NCBI GenBank assembly: GCA_019188255.1
Contig: JAETXT010000012.1
Coordinates: forward strand, 2,170,001 to 2,234,000
DNA: 64,000 bases
From: Verticillium longisporum
Taxonomy: Eukaryota; Ascomycota; Sordariomycetes; Glomerellales; Plectosphaerellaceae
Reading direction: 5' to 3'
The notes under the pieces are model-generated. The model worked only from the letters and a program-made list of their open reading frames with translations. It ran no database searches and was not told the origin of the DNA. Made by a program: the position numbers and the translations under genes. Shown one piece after another: positions 46,421 through 58,310 of this stretch; position 1 is the stretch's first letter; the number at the start of each line of letters is the position of its first letter.

Positions 46421-48969
46421 ATGCCGCCACGTCAACCACCGCAGTTCATCTCCATCTTCCTCTTTATAGTCTTTCTGTGGATTCTCTTCAGTCCTGAGAG
46501 CCCCAGCCAATATCTCTCCTTCGGCACCATCCTTGCCGAGCGTGTGGAGCGCCACAAGGCTGCTCTCGAACACTTGAATGCGTCGTCCTGGGGCGACTTT
46601 TCTCCACCACAAAGCGACAGCCCGAAGGGCTTTGCGCCCACGTACGTGAACTTTACGGGATTTCGAGAAGGGGATGGCCTGGCCTGGGCAGACCTCTCGC
46701 GGTTCCAGCAGCAGTGCCAGGGATGGAGTCATAGGATCAACCCGCCCAAGGCAGGCCACGATGGACTGATGCACGGCGAGCGGGAGGCGGCCGTCTGGCA
46801 GAACGCTACCGGTATGCTCAAGGGTCAGTGGGTTCGCAAGGATGCCTCTGTCCAGCGAGGTGTGGCTGATTACAACCTGACCACCATGGCGCCGGAACAC
46901 GCCTGGCCAGGTGTCTACTCATCGTGGTCCCGCAACATTACCGGCCACGAGGGCAAAATGGTGCTCGACATGATCGACACGGGCCGCAACGTGCGGGAGA
47001 TGGCCTACGAACTGCCGTCTGACATTGTCGACACGGCCGGCGGTACCGTCCGGACGGCAAAGGCGTCGCTCGAAGTAGAAGACGTCCATGGCACCGGTAG
47101 CACCTGGGAGGTGCGCATGTATGGTGTGCAGTGGCCTCGTACGGGAACAATTCTTCTGACGACGACGAGCGAGAAGTTTGACGGCATCTTCGGCCTGCCG
47201 CACCTGGCCATGGGCCCAGACTATTTCCAGTCTAGCCAGAGGCTTCTCAACGAAACTCTTGCCAATGTCGTACGGAAGGAGTCGGCAACCTTTTTCAACA
47301 CCATGAGCCTGCCTTGGTCATCAGACCCCGTCAATGCCCAGCAGGAGGCCCTCGATCCAGAACCTCACTGCGAATACGTGCTGTATGCCCAGGTCCACCC
47401 GCCGGACAAGACAAGCCTCAACATGAGGGGTTTCGACCCGGACTACAACAGCATGGCCGATGTCATTCGGGACATTGAGCAAGAGCTCCGTTTCCCAAAC
47501 GGCGCGCCGGTTCGAGGCATTCCCGAACTACAAATGTCAGCCATCCTGTGGTCGCCAGACTGCGCGTTCTTTCTGGAGTCAAAGGGACCGCCAGACTTTG
47601 CCTCGATTGACGGCCAACACCTCGTCGGCAGGAAAATTGAGGTCATCTATGGCCAGATACGTTTCTGGGTCATGGCTTTCGCCACTGTCTTCCTGGGTCA
47701 GGTGTTTCTCTTGAAGGATCAGATGGAAGAATCCTCGACCCCTTCGACGCTCTGTCGCATCAGCTACGCATCGATCAGTATGATGGTGGTCCTGGACGGT
47801 ATCGTCTTTGGCGGTGCCGTCATTTGGGCGCTTGACGCTGCCATCACCTTTGTCGAGTCGCTCTCCCTGCTGATCACGGCCTTCCTTGCCATGGCCATTG
47901 GAGGGACATTCTTAGCGGAGATGCACAAGGTACAGGAGCCGATGGAAAGGAGGCGGGCCGAAAGAGGTTCGCCGCCGGGTCGCGGCACGCCTCGCCCTTC
48001 ATCAACACCACTGCCTCGCGAAGAGTCGCCCGCGGCGCCAAACCCCACGCCCGAAAACGCTCCAACGCCTGCCCCCGAGTCTACGTCGCCCACACCGGCA
48101 ACCCCTTTGCAGCGTGCCCCTTCGCCGCCCATCATCATCCCCTCCGATCAAGATATTGACGCTGAGATTGAGGAGAACGAGACGGCTACAGCGGCGGCGG
48201 CTAACCCACGACTACAAGCTGCCTCGGCTCGTAGCATGATTGTCGCCCGCTTCGCGCTCACCATCTCCTTCATCCTTATCCTCTCCATTATATCGACATC
48301 CTGGTCCTCTCGTACCCGATCTCTCTTCAGCAATGCTCTCGCCCTTTTTTACGTCTCGTTCTGGGTGCCCCAGATCCACCGTAACATCATGCGTAACTGT
48401 CGCCGCGCCCTCTCCTGGCGCTTTATGATCGGCCAGTCTATACTTCGCCTACTACCGCTTGCATACTTCTATCTCTGCGAGGACAACTTTCTCATGGCCG
48501 AGCCCGACCCCGCGCCTTCTTTGTCTTTTGCGCCTGGCTCTGGGTTCAGCTCTGGATTCTCGCGGCGCAGGACATCCTCGGCCCGCGTTTCGGCGTGCCC
48601 GCCGGCTGGGCGCCCGAGGCGTGGGACTACCACCCTGTCCTGCGAGAGGACAAGCTCGAGGACGGGAGCTTCCCTGCCGGTCTCCTCTCGTCGCTCGAGC
48701 CGGTGCAGGCGGAGCAGGGCAAAGACGCCGCCGTCGTCGGAGCGCGCAGCGCCAAGACGGAGTGCGCCATCTGCTTCGATACGCTCGAGGTGCCCGTCAT
48801 GAAGGCCACCGAGGCGGACTCTACCGCTGGCGGCGTGGCGGGCGTGCTGAATCGGCGCAATTACATGGTGACGCCGTGCAGGCACATATTCCACAGCCCG
48901 TGTCTGGAGAGCTGGATGCGATACCGGCTGAAGTGCCCCATTTGTCGGGACGATCTGCCGCCGCTGTGA
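46421..48969 (+). CDS. dscA: Transmembrane RING ubiquitin ligase, Tul1/DscA (one frame break)
   Basis: It is the catalytic subunit of the Golgi/endosomal Dsc ubiquitin-ligase complex, which marks membrane proteins for degradation and, in several fungi, supports SREBP activation. The N-terminal signal anchor (FISIFLFIVFLWILFS) is followed by a large lumenal domain (about 40-400), several membrane helices (about 410-690), a Pro/Ser/Thr-rich cytoplasmic loop (about 510-580), and a C-terminal RING-H2: CAICFDTLE, then CRHIFHSPCLESWMRYRLKC and CPICRDDLPPL at the end. At 48509-48514 the frame breaks: FLMAEPDP runs in one frame and AFFVFCAWLWVQLWILAAQD in the next, which carries the last helix and RING. 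One added base gives 2,550 nt and 849 aa, normal for the family. No intron fits. Confidence 0.9.
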
Positions 48970-49890
48970 GTGGCGTTGTAGTATTTTGTACATCAGGGCA
49001 CAGGGGGGTTTACATCACACTTTGTTCATACTAGATGATGACATGTATTGGCGTTGTTTTTGAATATCTCTCAGGTTCTGCGGGCCTCTCATCTATGTAC
49101 ACGAGTCACCCGTCGCGCCCTGAAATGAAGCCATAGTCTGTGCCGGATGCTGTCAATACGTGTCATTGCGGGCCTCAGCTCTTCACGGTTCTCTTATGCT
49201 TGTCGTTTTTAGAGGCATGATGTATTCTGCTGGTTCTTACGATGTCCACGATACACCGGATGCATATCCCGCCTTTGAAGACTTCCTACCGGGCCGCGTG
49301 CAGATCCGGGGCAGCGAAACAATGGATGCGACACAGCGGTTCAGTGACTCGGCATGCACTGACTGGCCAGGCTAGGGTTATTAACTGGCCCACGCCGTCA
49401 TCATATATGAATGATGGGAACACAGCTTTTGTAAGTCTATCTTCTATGATGTTACCCTTCCCCCCCCCCCCCCGCAAATGGCAAAAAAACACCCCCAGCC
49501 AGAACAAGGGTCCCAGCTCCACCAAGCTTGCCAGCCCGCCTCCATCCCCACAACAGCCCCATCCGCCAACTCCACCACGCCTCAGACGACCGAAAAAAAA
49601 CACCAAAAATCGTCAAAAACATACAACATCGAGGATTCGCTGGTGGTCACCCACCCAACTACTAGTTCAACCCTTACTGGCTTATCTATGGGAGAGCGGA
49701 CGGGATCCCGAGTTCTCCAGTAGGTATGGTCGTATGTGCTGGAACACGGTGTTTCTCGCGTTCATAGCGGGCGAAGAGCGGACAAGCTCTGGACAAGAAT
49801 GATCAGTGCTCTACTGTACAAGGAAGATGCCTTCCGTTCTCGTGTCTCGTCTATTGGAAAAGAGAAAAAAAGAAGCCTTGCCAGCCCCCC
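48970..49890. other. Convergent spacer with poly-C tract
   Basis: About 920 bases between the DscA (+) and NAD-kinase (-) stops. A run of 14 C lies at 49460-49473, followed by A-rich sequence. No gene seen. Confidence 0.55.
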
Positions 49891-51830
49891 TTAGTTCCAC
49901 TGCTTGTACGCCTTTTGCTTCTGCCTCGTGTTCCACCCAAGCTTGCCGCTGATGCTGTTGACCCAGTCCTCGCTGCGCCGGCCGTGCGCCTGCACCGAGG
50001 CAAAGGGGTAGCGGCTCGCGCTGATGGTGACGTAGTCGCCCGGGTGCAGCTCGACGCGCTCGCGGCCGTCGAAGCTCGCCCACGAGTTGGTGCGCACCGT
50101 GTAGGGCACGCCGACGCGCAGGACGATCGTGTCGGGCAGGATGATGGGGCGGAACGAGAGCGTGTGGGCGCAGATGGACGTGACGAGCATGACGGGGTTC
50201 TCCGGGTGGCAGAGAGAGCCGCCGGCCGCCAGGTTGTACGCGGTCGAGCCGGTGGGGGTCGAGACGCAGATGCCGTCGGCCTGAACTGATGTGAAGTGTT
50301 CGTCGTCGCCAAAGATCTCAGTGTACGACATGGCTGAAAGCTAGTCAGTCGTCGACTCCAAAAATAGTAGAAGAGGCAACACTCACTTGGGTTGGGGCCG
50401 CGGTCCACGACAATCTCATTCAGAATCTCATAGGTGCCGTCGGGCTTGTGCGTGTGCTCATTGTCCTTTTCCTCGCCGATGAGCTCCTCGACGAGATCCC
50501 TGCCTGCATTCTCGTCGTCCAGCGAGCTCGTGCTGCTGGCCGCATCGTTTGTGCTGATACGCTTCTGACTCCTCATGATGGTGCCCTCGAACCGCAGCCG
50601 CAGGCTCACGGTGACGCCCTTGTTGAATGCGTTTGTCAAGATGGATCGATGGTCCTCAAAGTCAAACTTTGTGAGGAACCCGAGACTGCCGAGCGCAAAG
50701 CTGAGAATGGGAGGCACGATACGCTGGAACAACCAGCTCGCATAGAGGACTGTGCCGTCACCGCCGAGGGTGATGATGAAGTCAAAAGTGTGCGGTCGCG
50801 TGCGGCACATTTCGTCGTCCCAGTATCGCAACCGCTTGGAGATGGACTCGCCGCTGTCGTCCTCTCCGAGCTCGCCCGCCTCGACGTATTCCGACCGCAG
50901 CTCGTCCAGGAGACCAGAGGCGTTGAACTTCTTGCTGTCTCGGAACTTGTTCTCGACATAGACGGTGTACCGGACCTCATGGTCGCGACCCAGAAGCCAC
51001 TTGACCAGCTCCCTAGTCCGGGGGATGAGATCTGCGTCATGAATCTTGGTCAGGAGAAAGATGGTCTTGACGCGGAACCGGATGCGCATGCTGCTGAGTC
51101 GTCTGCTGAGCTCACGCACGCCCCAAGCCATGTCGCTCAGCTGCTTCTTCGTGAGGAGGCGGCTGTGCAGCTCATCCTTGGAGTGAATCGATTCGTCGAC
51201 TGTGTGTTTCTGCGCGCCCGCCATGTTGACTTGGGACTCGGACTTGATAATCTCATTGCGCCACGCCTGCTCGTCAGCCTGGCCGTCCACATCCTCGCCC
51301 GAAACGCCGGGCCCCAGGATATGGGCGCGGCCTTTGTGATCCACCTCGCTGCCCTTGACGTCAACCTTCTCTTCGAGGCCCTTCTCACCAGACAGGTCTT
51401 TGGATGGCTGCTGGCCTGGGCGGTCGTATGCACCATGCGCCTGGTAGTGATCCGAGCCGGCCTGCTGGCCTCGAGGATCGTGGTGGGCTTTCTGCGCCTG
51501 AAGGAACTGATGAACCATACAATCGGTGTTCCTCCTGGCATGCCTCGCCGGGATCATCAATGGCGCCTCAGCAGACACGAGCGAGCTTTTGCGGCGGTAC
51601 GGGCTGCTGGGGTCGAAGGTGACCTGACGTACATGGTCAGCGGGTACAGTCCGGTAATATCACTCACTCCATGATGAAGGTGGGCGTCACGGCCACATGA
51701 GATGAGAAGAAAACTAAGGGGGGCAAACCTCGACGGGCTTTTGGTACTCGCCATCGCTGCCACTGGTGTGCCCATCATCATCGGGAGCATACGAGCCGCG
51801 CCTCTCGTCATCTTGCCCCTTGCTGCCCAT
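49891..51830 (-). CDS. UTR1: NAD kinase (ATP-NAD kinase, Utr1 type)
   Basis: Exons 51830-51729, 51623-50387 and 50333-49891 encode 593 aa. It phosphorylates NAD (and in Utr1 also NADH) to make NADP(H). The catalytic GGDGT motif is at about 321-325 (FIITLGGDGTVLYASWLFQR), with SLGFLTKFDFEDH and the nucleotide-binding block CVSTPTGSTAYNLAAGGSL later. A long, polar N-terminal extension (about 1-190) has no clear mitochondrial targeting sequence, so a cytosolic enzyme is favoured. The intron before exon 3 (GTGAGT...TTTCAG) restores NPTMSYTEIFGDDEHF. Intron 1 (105 bp) has the unusual donor GTTTGC. The gene is divergent from Far11/HAM-2. Confidence 0.94.
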
Positions 51831-52235
51831 GATGTCGAGCTGGCTGCGGTGAGTCCGGTGTGCGCTGCGGGCGAATGTCGCAGGGGGTGCTAGAGCTGTC
51901 CTTATCCTGGCTGTGGCTGTCTCGGCTCGTCTCGTAGGCGGGGCAGCAGCAGTGCTTGGAGGGTCGGAGAGGCAAAGGTACGAGAACCTCTCGGTCAACT
52001 GGAGCAAACGCTGCGAGGGGGAGCAGGTGAGAAAATGCTCTCGAGACTGAAATCGATTGATCAGAGGATTCCGAGGTATTTTCCAGGAAGGCGGGAGGCA
52101 CTCATAGCCACGGCGTGGATGAGCACGAAGGGGAAAATGACATGGACCAAGAGATGTACCAAGCGCTGAGTGAGCTGCCATGCTGCAGTGCGTCAGGTGC
52201 CCTCAAGCGCCGGGGGTGCATTCCGCGTAGGGAGT

Positions 52236-52289
52236 GGACAGTGGACCAGCACTGGACAGTGGACCAGCACTGGACAGTGGACCGGCACT
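52236..52289 (+). repeat. 18-bp tandem repeat, 3 copies
   Basis: GGACAGTGGACCAGCACT at 52236 and 52254, and with one substitution (CCGG for CCAG) at 52272. Confidence 0.85.
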
Positions 52290-52310
52290 GAACAGTAGAG
52301 GGAGCTTAGT

Positions 52311-52345
52311 GATACCTAGGTACCTACCTTAGGCAGGTACCTATG
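52311..52345. repeat. Palindromic CCTAGGTACC-rich cluster
   Basis: Overlapping palindromes (TACCTAGGTA, GGTACC twice, CCTTAGG-like) within 35 bases. The same type of sequence recurs near 58991. Confidence 0.6.
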
Positions 52346-53040
52346 GAAGGGGGGCATCTGTGGCGGTGCGCGCTAGCCCGTAGACCGCCATGCCATGCCT
52401 GACATGATGCCCGCTGTCTGTCTCGGTTCACGGCGTTTTTGACTCTGATGAAGGGGCCGCTCTGACGTCGATTGTGTCGGGATTCCGCCAGAACGCTTAT
52501 TCATCGCTCCGAGTCCGCAACCAGATGTTCATTCAGACACGGCACGCTCATGGCAGCACGCTCATGGCTGCGAGCTCTACAGTGTTGGTAGGGAACCTGA
52601 CATGGATGCCAAGTCCAGGTCTGACGGGTGCCGAGGTGGGGGTGTGGCTCGAGCTCTGAAGGTCCAGTACAATCAATCGCTATCGGCCTGGCTCTAGGTA
52701 CCTTATCAGTTGTGCTTGCCCTGGCAACTTCATCCCACCAAGCAAGATCAAGACGGCGAGGCAAGGGGCCCTTCACGATCCTCAACTGTACCTCCCGTCT
52801 GAAGTGCCGATTGCCCGCCAGGCTACCAAAGAAGCTTCCAGAGGAGGCCGCGCTGCCTCCCATTTCATCCCGACTCTCGAATCCACGAAGAATGCTATCC
52901 GACGTCTCCCTCATACAGCAGTCTTTTTCGTCGTTCGCTTTTCTACGAGTAGCACCCACCGCCAATCCTCGGCTTGCCGACCAGGCGCAATCGAGCGCCA
53001 CCAACAGCAACACGCGAAACCTTCCACCGAGCCCGTCAAC

Positions 53041-56000
53041 ATGAACTCTCTATGGCCCTCGAGGCCGCCCAAGGAGGATAGCGAGACTAGCTCCGACGAA
53101 CCCAAAGCCGAAGCCGCGAATCCAGGCGAACAGGCTTCCGATACCACACCCGAGCAGTACAACCTCCTGCCCCCTCCTCCACCACCGCCCGTCTCCTCGT
53201 CTCGCCCCGGCCTCGTCAGAAACTCATCCATACCACCCGAGGCACCGACAGCACCGGCGCCTCCTGTACCGATGCCTCCAGTCTCCAATGCCTCCCAGCC
53301 GCCGACCGACTCGCTGTCTCTCATGCAGCTTAGGAAGATCGTGGCCGAGTTCAACAAGGCTGAACCCGTTGCTTACGACTTTGCCTACGAAGATGCAGGA
53401 CCACACGAGGAGGAGATTGACGAATGGTTCAGTTACCAATTCTGGCAGTGGGTGCGCCTGAATGCTGTGCAGAGCGCCTTCGAGTCGCAATGGCAGTCGC
53501 ACTATGACATGGCATCGTGGACCGACGTGGATGACGACGCGAGGACCGACTTTCTTCGCGAAGCACTTGACAGCCTACAGGCTTCGGAACAGGCCGATCG
53601 CTTGGACGCCGCCCGCGTGCTGTTGTACCTCTCGCTTGGACGCTGGGTCGACACGGCCGTCCCAACACGTCGCACACACGGCCTCAAGTCTGCTGCGAGC
53701 CCCTCACAGCTTGATGCGATCAAATCACAAGCCATTTTCCTGACGTCACTTGACGGACTGCGAATAGTTTGGCAGTCCATCCAAGACTGTTTCGAGGCCT
53801 TCTGGTTCGTACCGCCAGCTTCAATGGCCCGGAGAGAGCCCATCCCGCTAACCAGTTTTCGTAGGTCTGAGGACCAGGGCTTCCCCCAGCCGGGAAGTGC
53901 CCAAGACGCCCAGGACGAGCTCCTCAACCTCATGACTGTGCTCTACATCGCCATCCAAGAGACGTTGAGTGATCCAAGCTCACTAGAGGCGACGCGCTCA
54001 GCACTACGTATGTATGCCCCGTGAGAATGTTACGGCATCTCGCGCCAGAAATTGACATGTATGGCAGTTGCTCTGAACCCCGGATTGGTCAATTTCATGT
54101 CACTCGCGACATCAAAAGTGCGGTGGGACGAGACAAATACGCTCCCGTTGAACCAAATCCTCCTCCTTCTCTGGAAGTCTATCCTCCTGGTCTTTGGCGG
54201 CATTGATGAGATCGTTGCTGCCAAGAGGGCCGTCAGCGAGACCGACAAGGACGAAAAGTCTGCCGCCATCATCTCAGCATCGCCCCTGGACTACCACACG
54301 TTCCGTCAAGAGCTCACCTCTAAATACCCCGCTTACCTACCACCGGCACCTGCCATAAACCTCGAGGCCGAGAGCACCACGATCCTCCCCCTCCATCAAA
54401 CCAACCCCTAGAGCGTCTGCGAATGGCATCATCCCCGTGGCGCCAAACACGCAAAGCGGTGGTGCTTCCATCCTCAACCAACCAGTGCACATTGCCACCC
54501 CGGCTCCTTCACCTCCACCGTCCCCTAGTATTGGTGGTAAAGGTGGTAAGAAGCAAAACTACCAAACAAACCAGAACTTTCCTTTCATGTACCCACCCCT
54601 GGATACCACCAGCAACAGCGCTGGCGGCAAGGGCGGCGCGGGTCTGCAGGATACGTTGGTGGGACGGAAGTGGAAGGGCAGCGACATCCCGGCATCCATC
54701 CTGGAGGCCGGCAACCTCTTCTCCGAGCGAGTTCGGCTCAGTCGGGCCATGCGCCAGCTGTGGGATGAGCGTGTCAGGTTTATGCAGACCGGTCGGGGCT
54801 GGCAAGGGGATTCCGATGACGACGTCAACAGTATCGATCTCGACCCCGACATTGACCCCGAGGAAGACCTTGGGCTTGACCTCAGCGACATGACGCCTGA
54901 AGAGAGGGAGTTGATTGCTTCGCTGAGAGGTGTCAGCAGTAAGCGCAAGGCCGAGAGTGAGCCGTTGGTCGATTATGGTCCTCATTCCACCATTGACGAG
55001 GACGTGAAGAGCCGTCTTTTGGCCGTTGAGAGCTTTTACGTGAGCGAAGCTGGTTCCTTACCCCGTGGCGCTTTGGTCTCGAGCTAACCTTTTTGCAGCA
55101 AGAAATGCTTCCTCATCTGCAGTCTCTCGTCATTGTTCTTCTGCGGCCCATCTTCATGAATGTCTCAGCTCTGTCCCAGCCGGGGCCAGCTCAACAGCAT
55201 CCGAGCATGGCTGGGAGGGGCGCGAATGCCGGCGTTAATGGCGGTCCGGGGCAAGCGCGGCAACAGCAGGATCCTTCGGCACCAGGGGCTGGGGTGCCTG
55301 AACCTCCAGAGATGTCTCCGGAAGAGGTTGATGCGACGCGGTCGAGAGAGATCACGACAAAAGCGGCTACCGGAACGCTCTTGCTGCTCCTAAAATGGCT
55401 GAAGCTGTCACGTAAGCTCTCTTGTGTTCTTTGCTGATCTGTTCACCAGCTCACATTCACAGATGTCCTCAAGTTCGAATACCTCACACAGCTCTTGCTG
55501 GATCACAACTACCTTCCCCTGGTCCTGAAGCTCTTCGCGCACCAGGATATACAGCAGGCTGTCGACAGCAAAACGGATCGGATAGAAAACAGGTATGTTT
55601 CTGCGCCATGTTGACAGATGAACGAGTCTGACTTGCTAGTTTCTTCCACTTCTGCAACTTGAGGTCCAGCTTGGGGGCCAGAGACGAATCTCCAGCCGTG
55701 CCGGCTCCAGAGGATGAAGATGAATTGATCGAGAGCGAGGACGATGCGGCACCTCCGCCTATTCGCAGACAACGATCGCCTTCGGCGGTTCCCATTCCTG
55801 AGACGAGCGAGGAAGAGCAAGAGCCGCCGGAAGGTCAAACCTCGGCGCGACCCGAAGTCGACGAGCTCGGCTACCCAGTCAATCCCTTACCGATGGAGCC
55901 AATCACGGACTTTTCAAGGCGGAACTTCCTCTCGCTCATCAACTACCTCCGCATCATGCAGAAGATCTGCAAACGCAAGGCTCACCGCAACCTGCTGCTC

Positions 56001-56483
56001 GTGCAGTACAAGTCGTCTAACATACTACGCAAATCGCTCAAGGTTCCGCAGCAGGAGCTGCGCCTGTACACGCTCAAGCTTTTCAAGAACCAGGTGCCCT
56101 ACTGCGGCCGTAAGTGGCGCCAGAGCAACATGCGCGTCATCACGGCTGTATATCTGCACGTCCGGCCGGAGCTGCGCGACGAGTGGCTCGCGGGTAGCGA
56201 CGTCGACGCCGAGGTGGATTCGGCGCTGCCGCTGGAGCAGGCGATACGCAGCCTGACGCACTGGTTCAACATGCGCAAGTACCCCGAGCAGGTAGCCGGT
56301 GACCTGCGGTCGGCGTATCGCGAGAAGCAGAGTTTCTTCATGCGTGAGCTGGAGAAGCTGGGTATGAACTGGCACGACGCAGGGGGGGACGAGATGGTCA
56401 ACAGTGAGTGACTTTTTTCTTTTTTTTGTGTACCTGGTATGGGCTGTGCTAATCTCGTGGCAGTGCAAGCGGGAAGCTATTAG
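53041..56483 (+). CDS. ham-2: STRIPAK subunit Far11/HAM-2/STRIP (one frame break)
   Basis: Six exons: 53041-54007, 54068-55039, 55099-55411, 55463-55592, 55640-56403, 56464-56483. It is a scaffold of the striatin-interacting phosphatase and kinase complex, needed for hyphal fusion and sexual development in Sordaria and Neurospora. After a Pro-rich N-terminus comes the N1221-type region (about 90-450) with VAYDFAYEDAGPHEEEIDEW and WFSYQFWQW, then a DUF3402-type region to the C-terminus (LVGRKWKGSDIPASILEAG, HVLKFEYLTQLLLDHNYLPL, NFLSLINYLRIMQKICKRKA). All five introns are short GT-AG. At the C5 run 54387-54391 the frame shifts: removing one C joins LEAESTTILP to PTPRASANGIIPVAPNTQ. Corrected length 1,054 aa. 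The last exon is 20 nt. Confidence 0.9.
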
Positions 56484-56751
56484 CAGAAGTCTCAGCTGCC
56501 ACGTTGATGGTGAGGTTGACCGTCTACGGCTGCGGTGTGCTGAGTGGGAATCGCGATGACCGAATCACTACATGGCATTATAGGTGCATCGTGACTTTCT
56601 CACAGCGATGGATATGATCTTCATGATTAAGCGAAATGATTAGACATTAGGTTGCTAAAGCGACTATGTTTACAAGACGGTGGTCATTTTGGTGGCTGAC
56701 CAGCCTGTGACTACTTGATCACGCCAGTACTTTCCATTCATGTGAAGTCGT

Positions 56752-57723
56752 TCAGCGACGGTCAAAGGTGCCGTCCTCGTAGCGGTACGGGTTCGTCTGA
56801 CCGGCGTGAACGCCCGCCGTCTGCTGGGGCAGGGGCTGTGCGTAGGCAGCGTCATGGGTGTGCGTCTCGTTGGAGACGCCATAGGCGGTGCCGGGCGGGA
56901 CGACGTGGTCGTTGGCCATGCCGTTGCCGGTGCCGTTGGTGTAGCCGTAGCCCGTCTCCGTCTTGGGGTGTGCGTAGGGGTGGGCGTCCTGGCCCGGGGC
57001 GACGGCCGTGGCCTCGGTGTTGTAGCTGTTGCGGACCTGGTCGGGGGACGTGTGGGCGGGGAGGGTGTTGTCGTTGTCAAAGGCGCCGGCGTCGCGGGCC
57101 TTGCGCTTGTTGCGCCAGCCGAAGAGGCCGCCGCCGGGGCCGCGGGTCTTCTTGCCGCCGGAGCCCGAGGTGTAGTTGTTGTCGGGGCCGGGGCCGAAGC
57201 GCTTCTCCTTCTTGTGATGGCGGACGAGGAAGACCTCGACGAGGATGGAGAGCAGGAAGAAGACAATGGCGATGATGGAGACGGCGAAGCAGGCGCTCTG
57301 CAGGCGGCAGGCCTGGCGGAAGGAGGGCAGGTTCGTGAAGCCGTCGGTGCCCTGGACGTCGGCGGCGGAGCGGCCGCGGCCGTAGGGCGTGTCGACGTAG
57401 CCGTTGCACGAGGAGGCGCCGTGGCGGTTGGCGTAGGCGACGTAGATGAAGGCGCCGGCAAAGGCGAGGTCGAGGAGGATGGCGATGGCCGAGGTGAAGA
57501 TGCGACCGGCGAGGCAGCAGAGCAGGACGAGGCCGATGATGGTGTACAGCACGGCGGCGCCCGAGATGCCCGTCACGGCGCGCACAGAGGTCGCAATGTG
57601 GATGTTGTGGTTGGAGAGGGTGGCTAGGAAGTAGGAGAAGATGCCGAGGACAATGGCGGCGCAGCCGAACTGGACGCCGCGGATGAACCACTGCAGGAAC
57701 TTGAGGGCGACACCTTTCGCCAT
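56752..57723 (-). CDS. MARVEL-domain four-helix membrane protein
   Basis: A single exon of 323 aa. Four hydrophobic helices lie near residues 12-33, 48-73, 78-98 and 140-168, matching the MARVEL fold found in fungal plasma-membrane and eisosome-associated proteins. A Cys-containing loop lies between helices 3 and 4 (ANRHGASSCNGYVDTPYGR). The C-terminal half (about 170-323) is soluble, Gly/Asn/Thr-rich with basic clusters (HHKKEKR, RNKRKAR) and ends YRYEDGTFDRR. The start at 57723 is favoured over upstream in-frame ATGs because it directly precedes the first helix. Function is inferred as membrane organisation or trafficking only. Very GC-rich codon use opens long shadow frames on both strands. 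Confidence 0.88.
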   Translation of the reverse strand: MAKGVALKFLQWFIRGVQFGCAAIVLGIFSYFLATLSNHNIHIATSVRAVTGISGAAVLYTIIGLVLLCCLAGRIFTSAIAILLDLAFAGAFIYVAYANRHGASSCNGYVDTPYGRGRSAADVQGTDGFTNLPSFRQACRLQSACFAVSIIAIVFFLLSILVEVFLVRHHKKEKRFGPGPDNNYTSGSGGKKTRGPGGGLFGWRNKRKARDAGAFDNDNTLPAHTSPDQVRNSYNTEATAVAPGQDAHPYAHPKTETGYGYTNGTGNGMANDHVVPPGTAYGVSNETHTHDAAYAQPLPQQTAGVHAGQTNPYRYEDGTFDRR

Positions 57724-58310
57724 TGTTGCGATGTGGCTGTTGTAGTGCTGGGGTTCGTCACAGGCTGAGGATGTGATGTGTGTGTAGGGGCGTAAGATGA
57801 TGGAAGTGGTCAGCAGCGACGTCGAGTCGCGCACAGCCAGTTCTCTTGTAGGAAGTGCTGTCACAGTGGTGTTTCGACAGATTCAGATCATGGCCCAATC
57901 ACTTAACCATCATAGAGGGGACGGGGGGAGGCTGCTTCATATGTGCGTGGTGCTGCCGGCACTTGGCTGCACAACTGCAGTGTAGGCTTTTAGCGTCGAT
58001 CCGAGGCCTCCCCTCCCCTCCTCCTCCTCCTGGCACCTTGGTGTGATGCCGCTACGCGGAGCAAAGCCATCGTCAGGGATCTGAGCTTTGAATGAGGAGG
58101 AGACGCCATGATGATCTAGGTTCGAGTGGATGAGACGTTCGCGGATGGCATGATGACGAGGCGGCATGTGGCTGGCGACCCCGCTGATGTCATTGCCGAG
58201 ACGCAGTCTCGATACGTGATTGGTTGAATGGCCATGACGGTGGAGGCAAGCACGGCCACAGTCATGTGGCGCGGGGACCGTGGCGGCGTCACGATCTCCA
58301 TCATGGAAAC

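Larger units (their letters stand above)
51831..53040. other. Divergent promoter region, NAD kinase / Far11
   Basis: 1.2 kb between divergent starts, with an 18-bp tandem repeat and a palindromic TACCTAGGTA-type cluster, listed separately. The Far11 frame is open upstream to 52804, but no family feature supports using it. Confidence 0.5.

Noticed and set aside
9699..48969. Programmed -1 ribosomal frameshifting as cause of the four missing-base breaks
   Set aside because: None of the sites shows a canonical X XXY YYZ slippery heptamer with an obvious downstream stem, and unrelated genes would have to share the mechanism; sequence error is simpler.
52804..53040. 79-residue N-terminal extension of Far11
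   Set aside because: Low-information sequence upstream of the well-placed ATG at 53041; nothing in it resembles the family.
56806..57627. Val/Gly-rich 273-codon plus-strand ORF
   Set aside because: It is the complement of the MARVEL gene; composition is that of a shadow frame in very GC-rich coding DNA.
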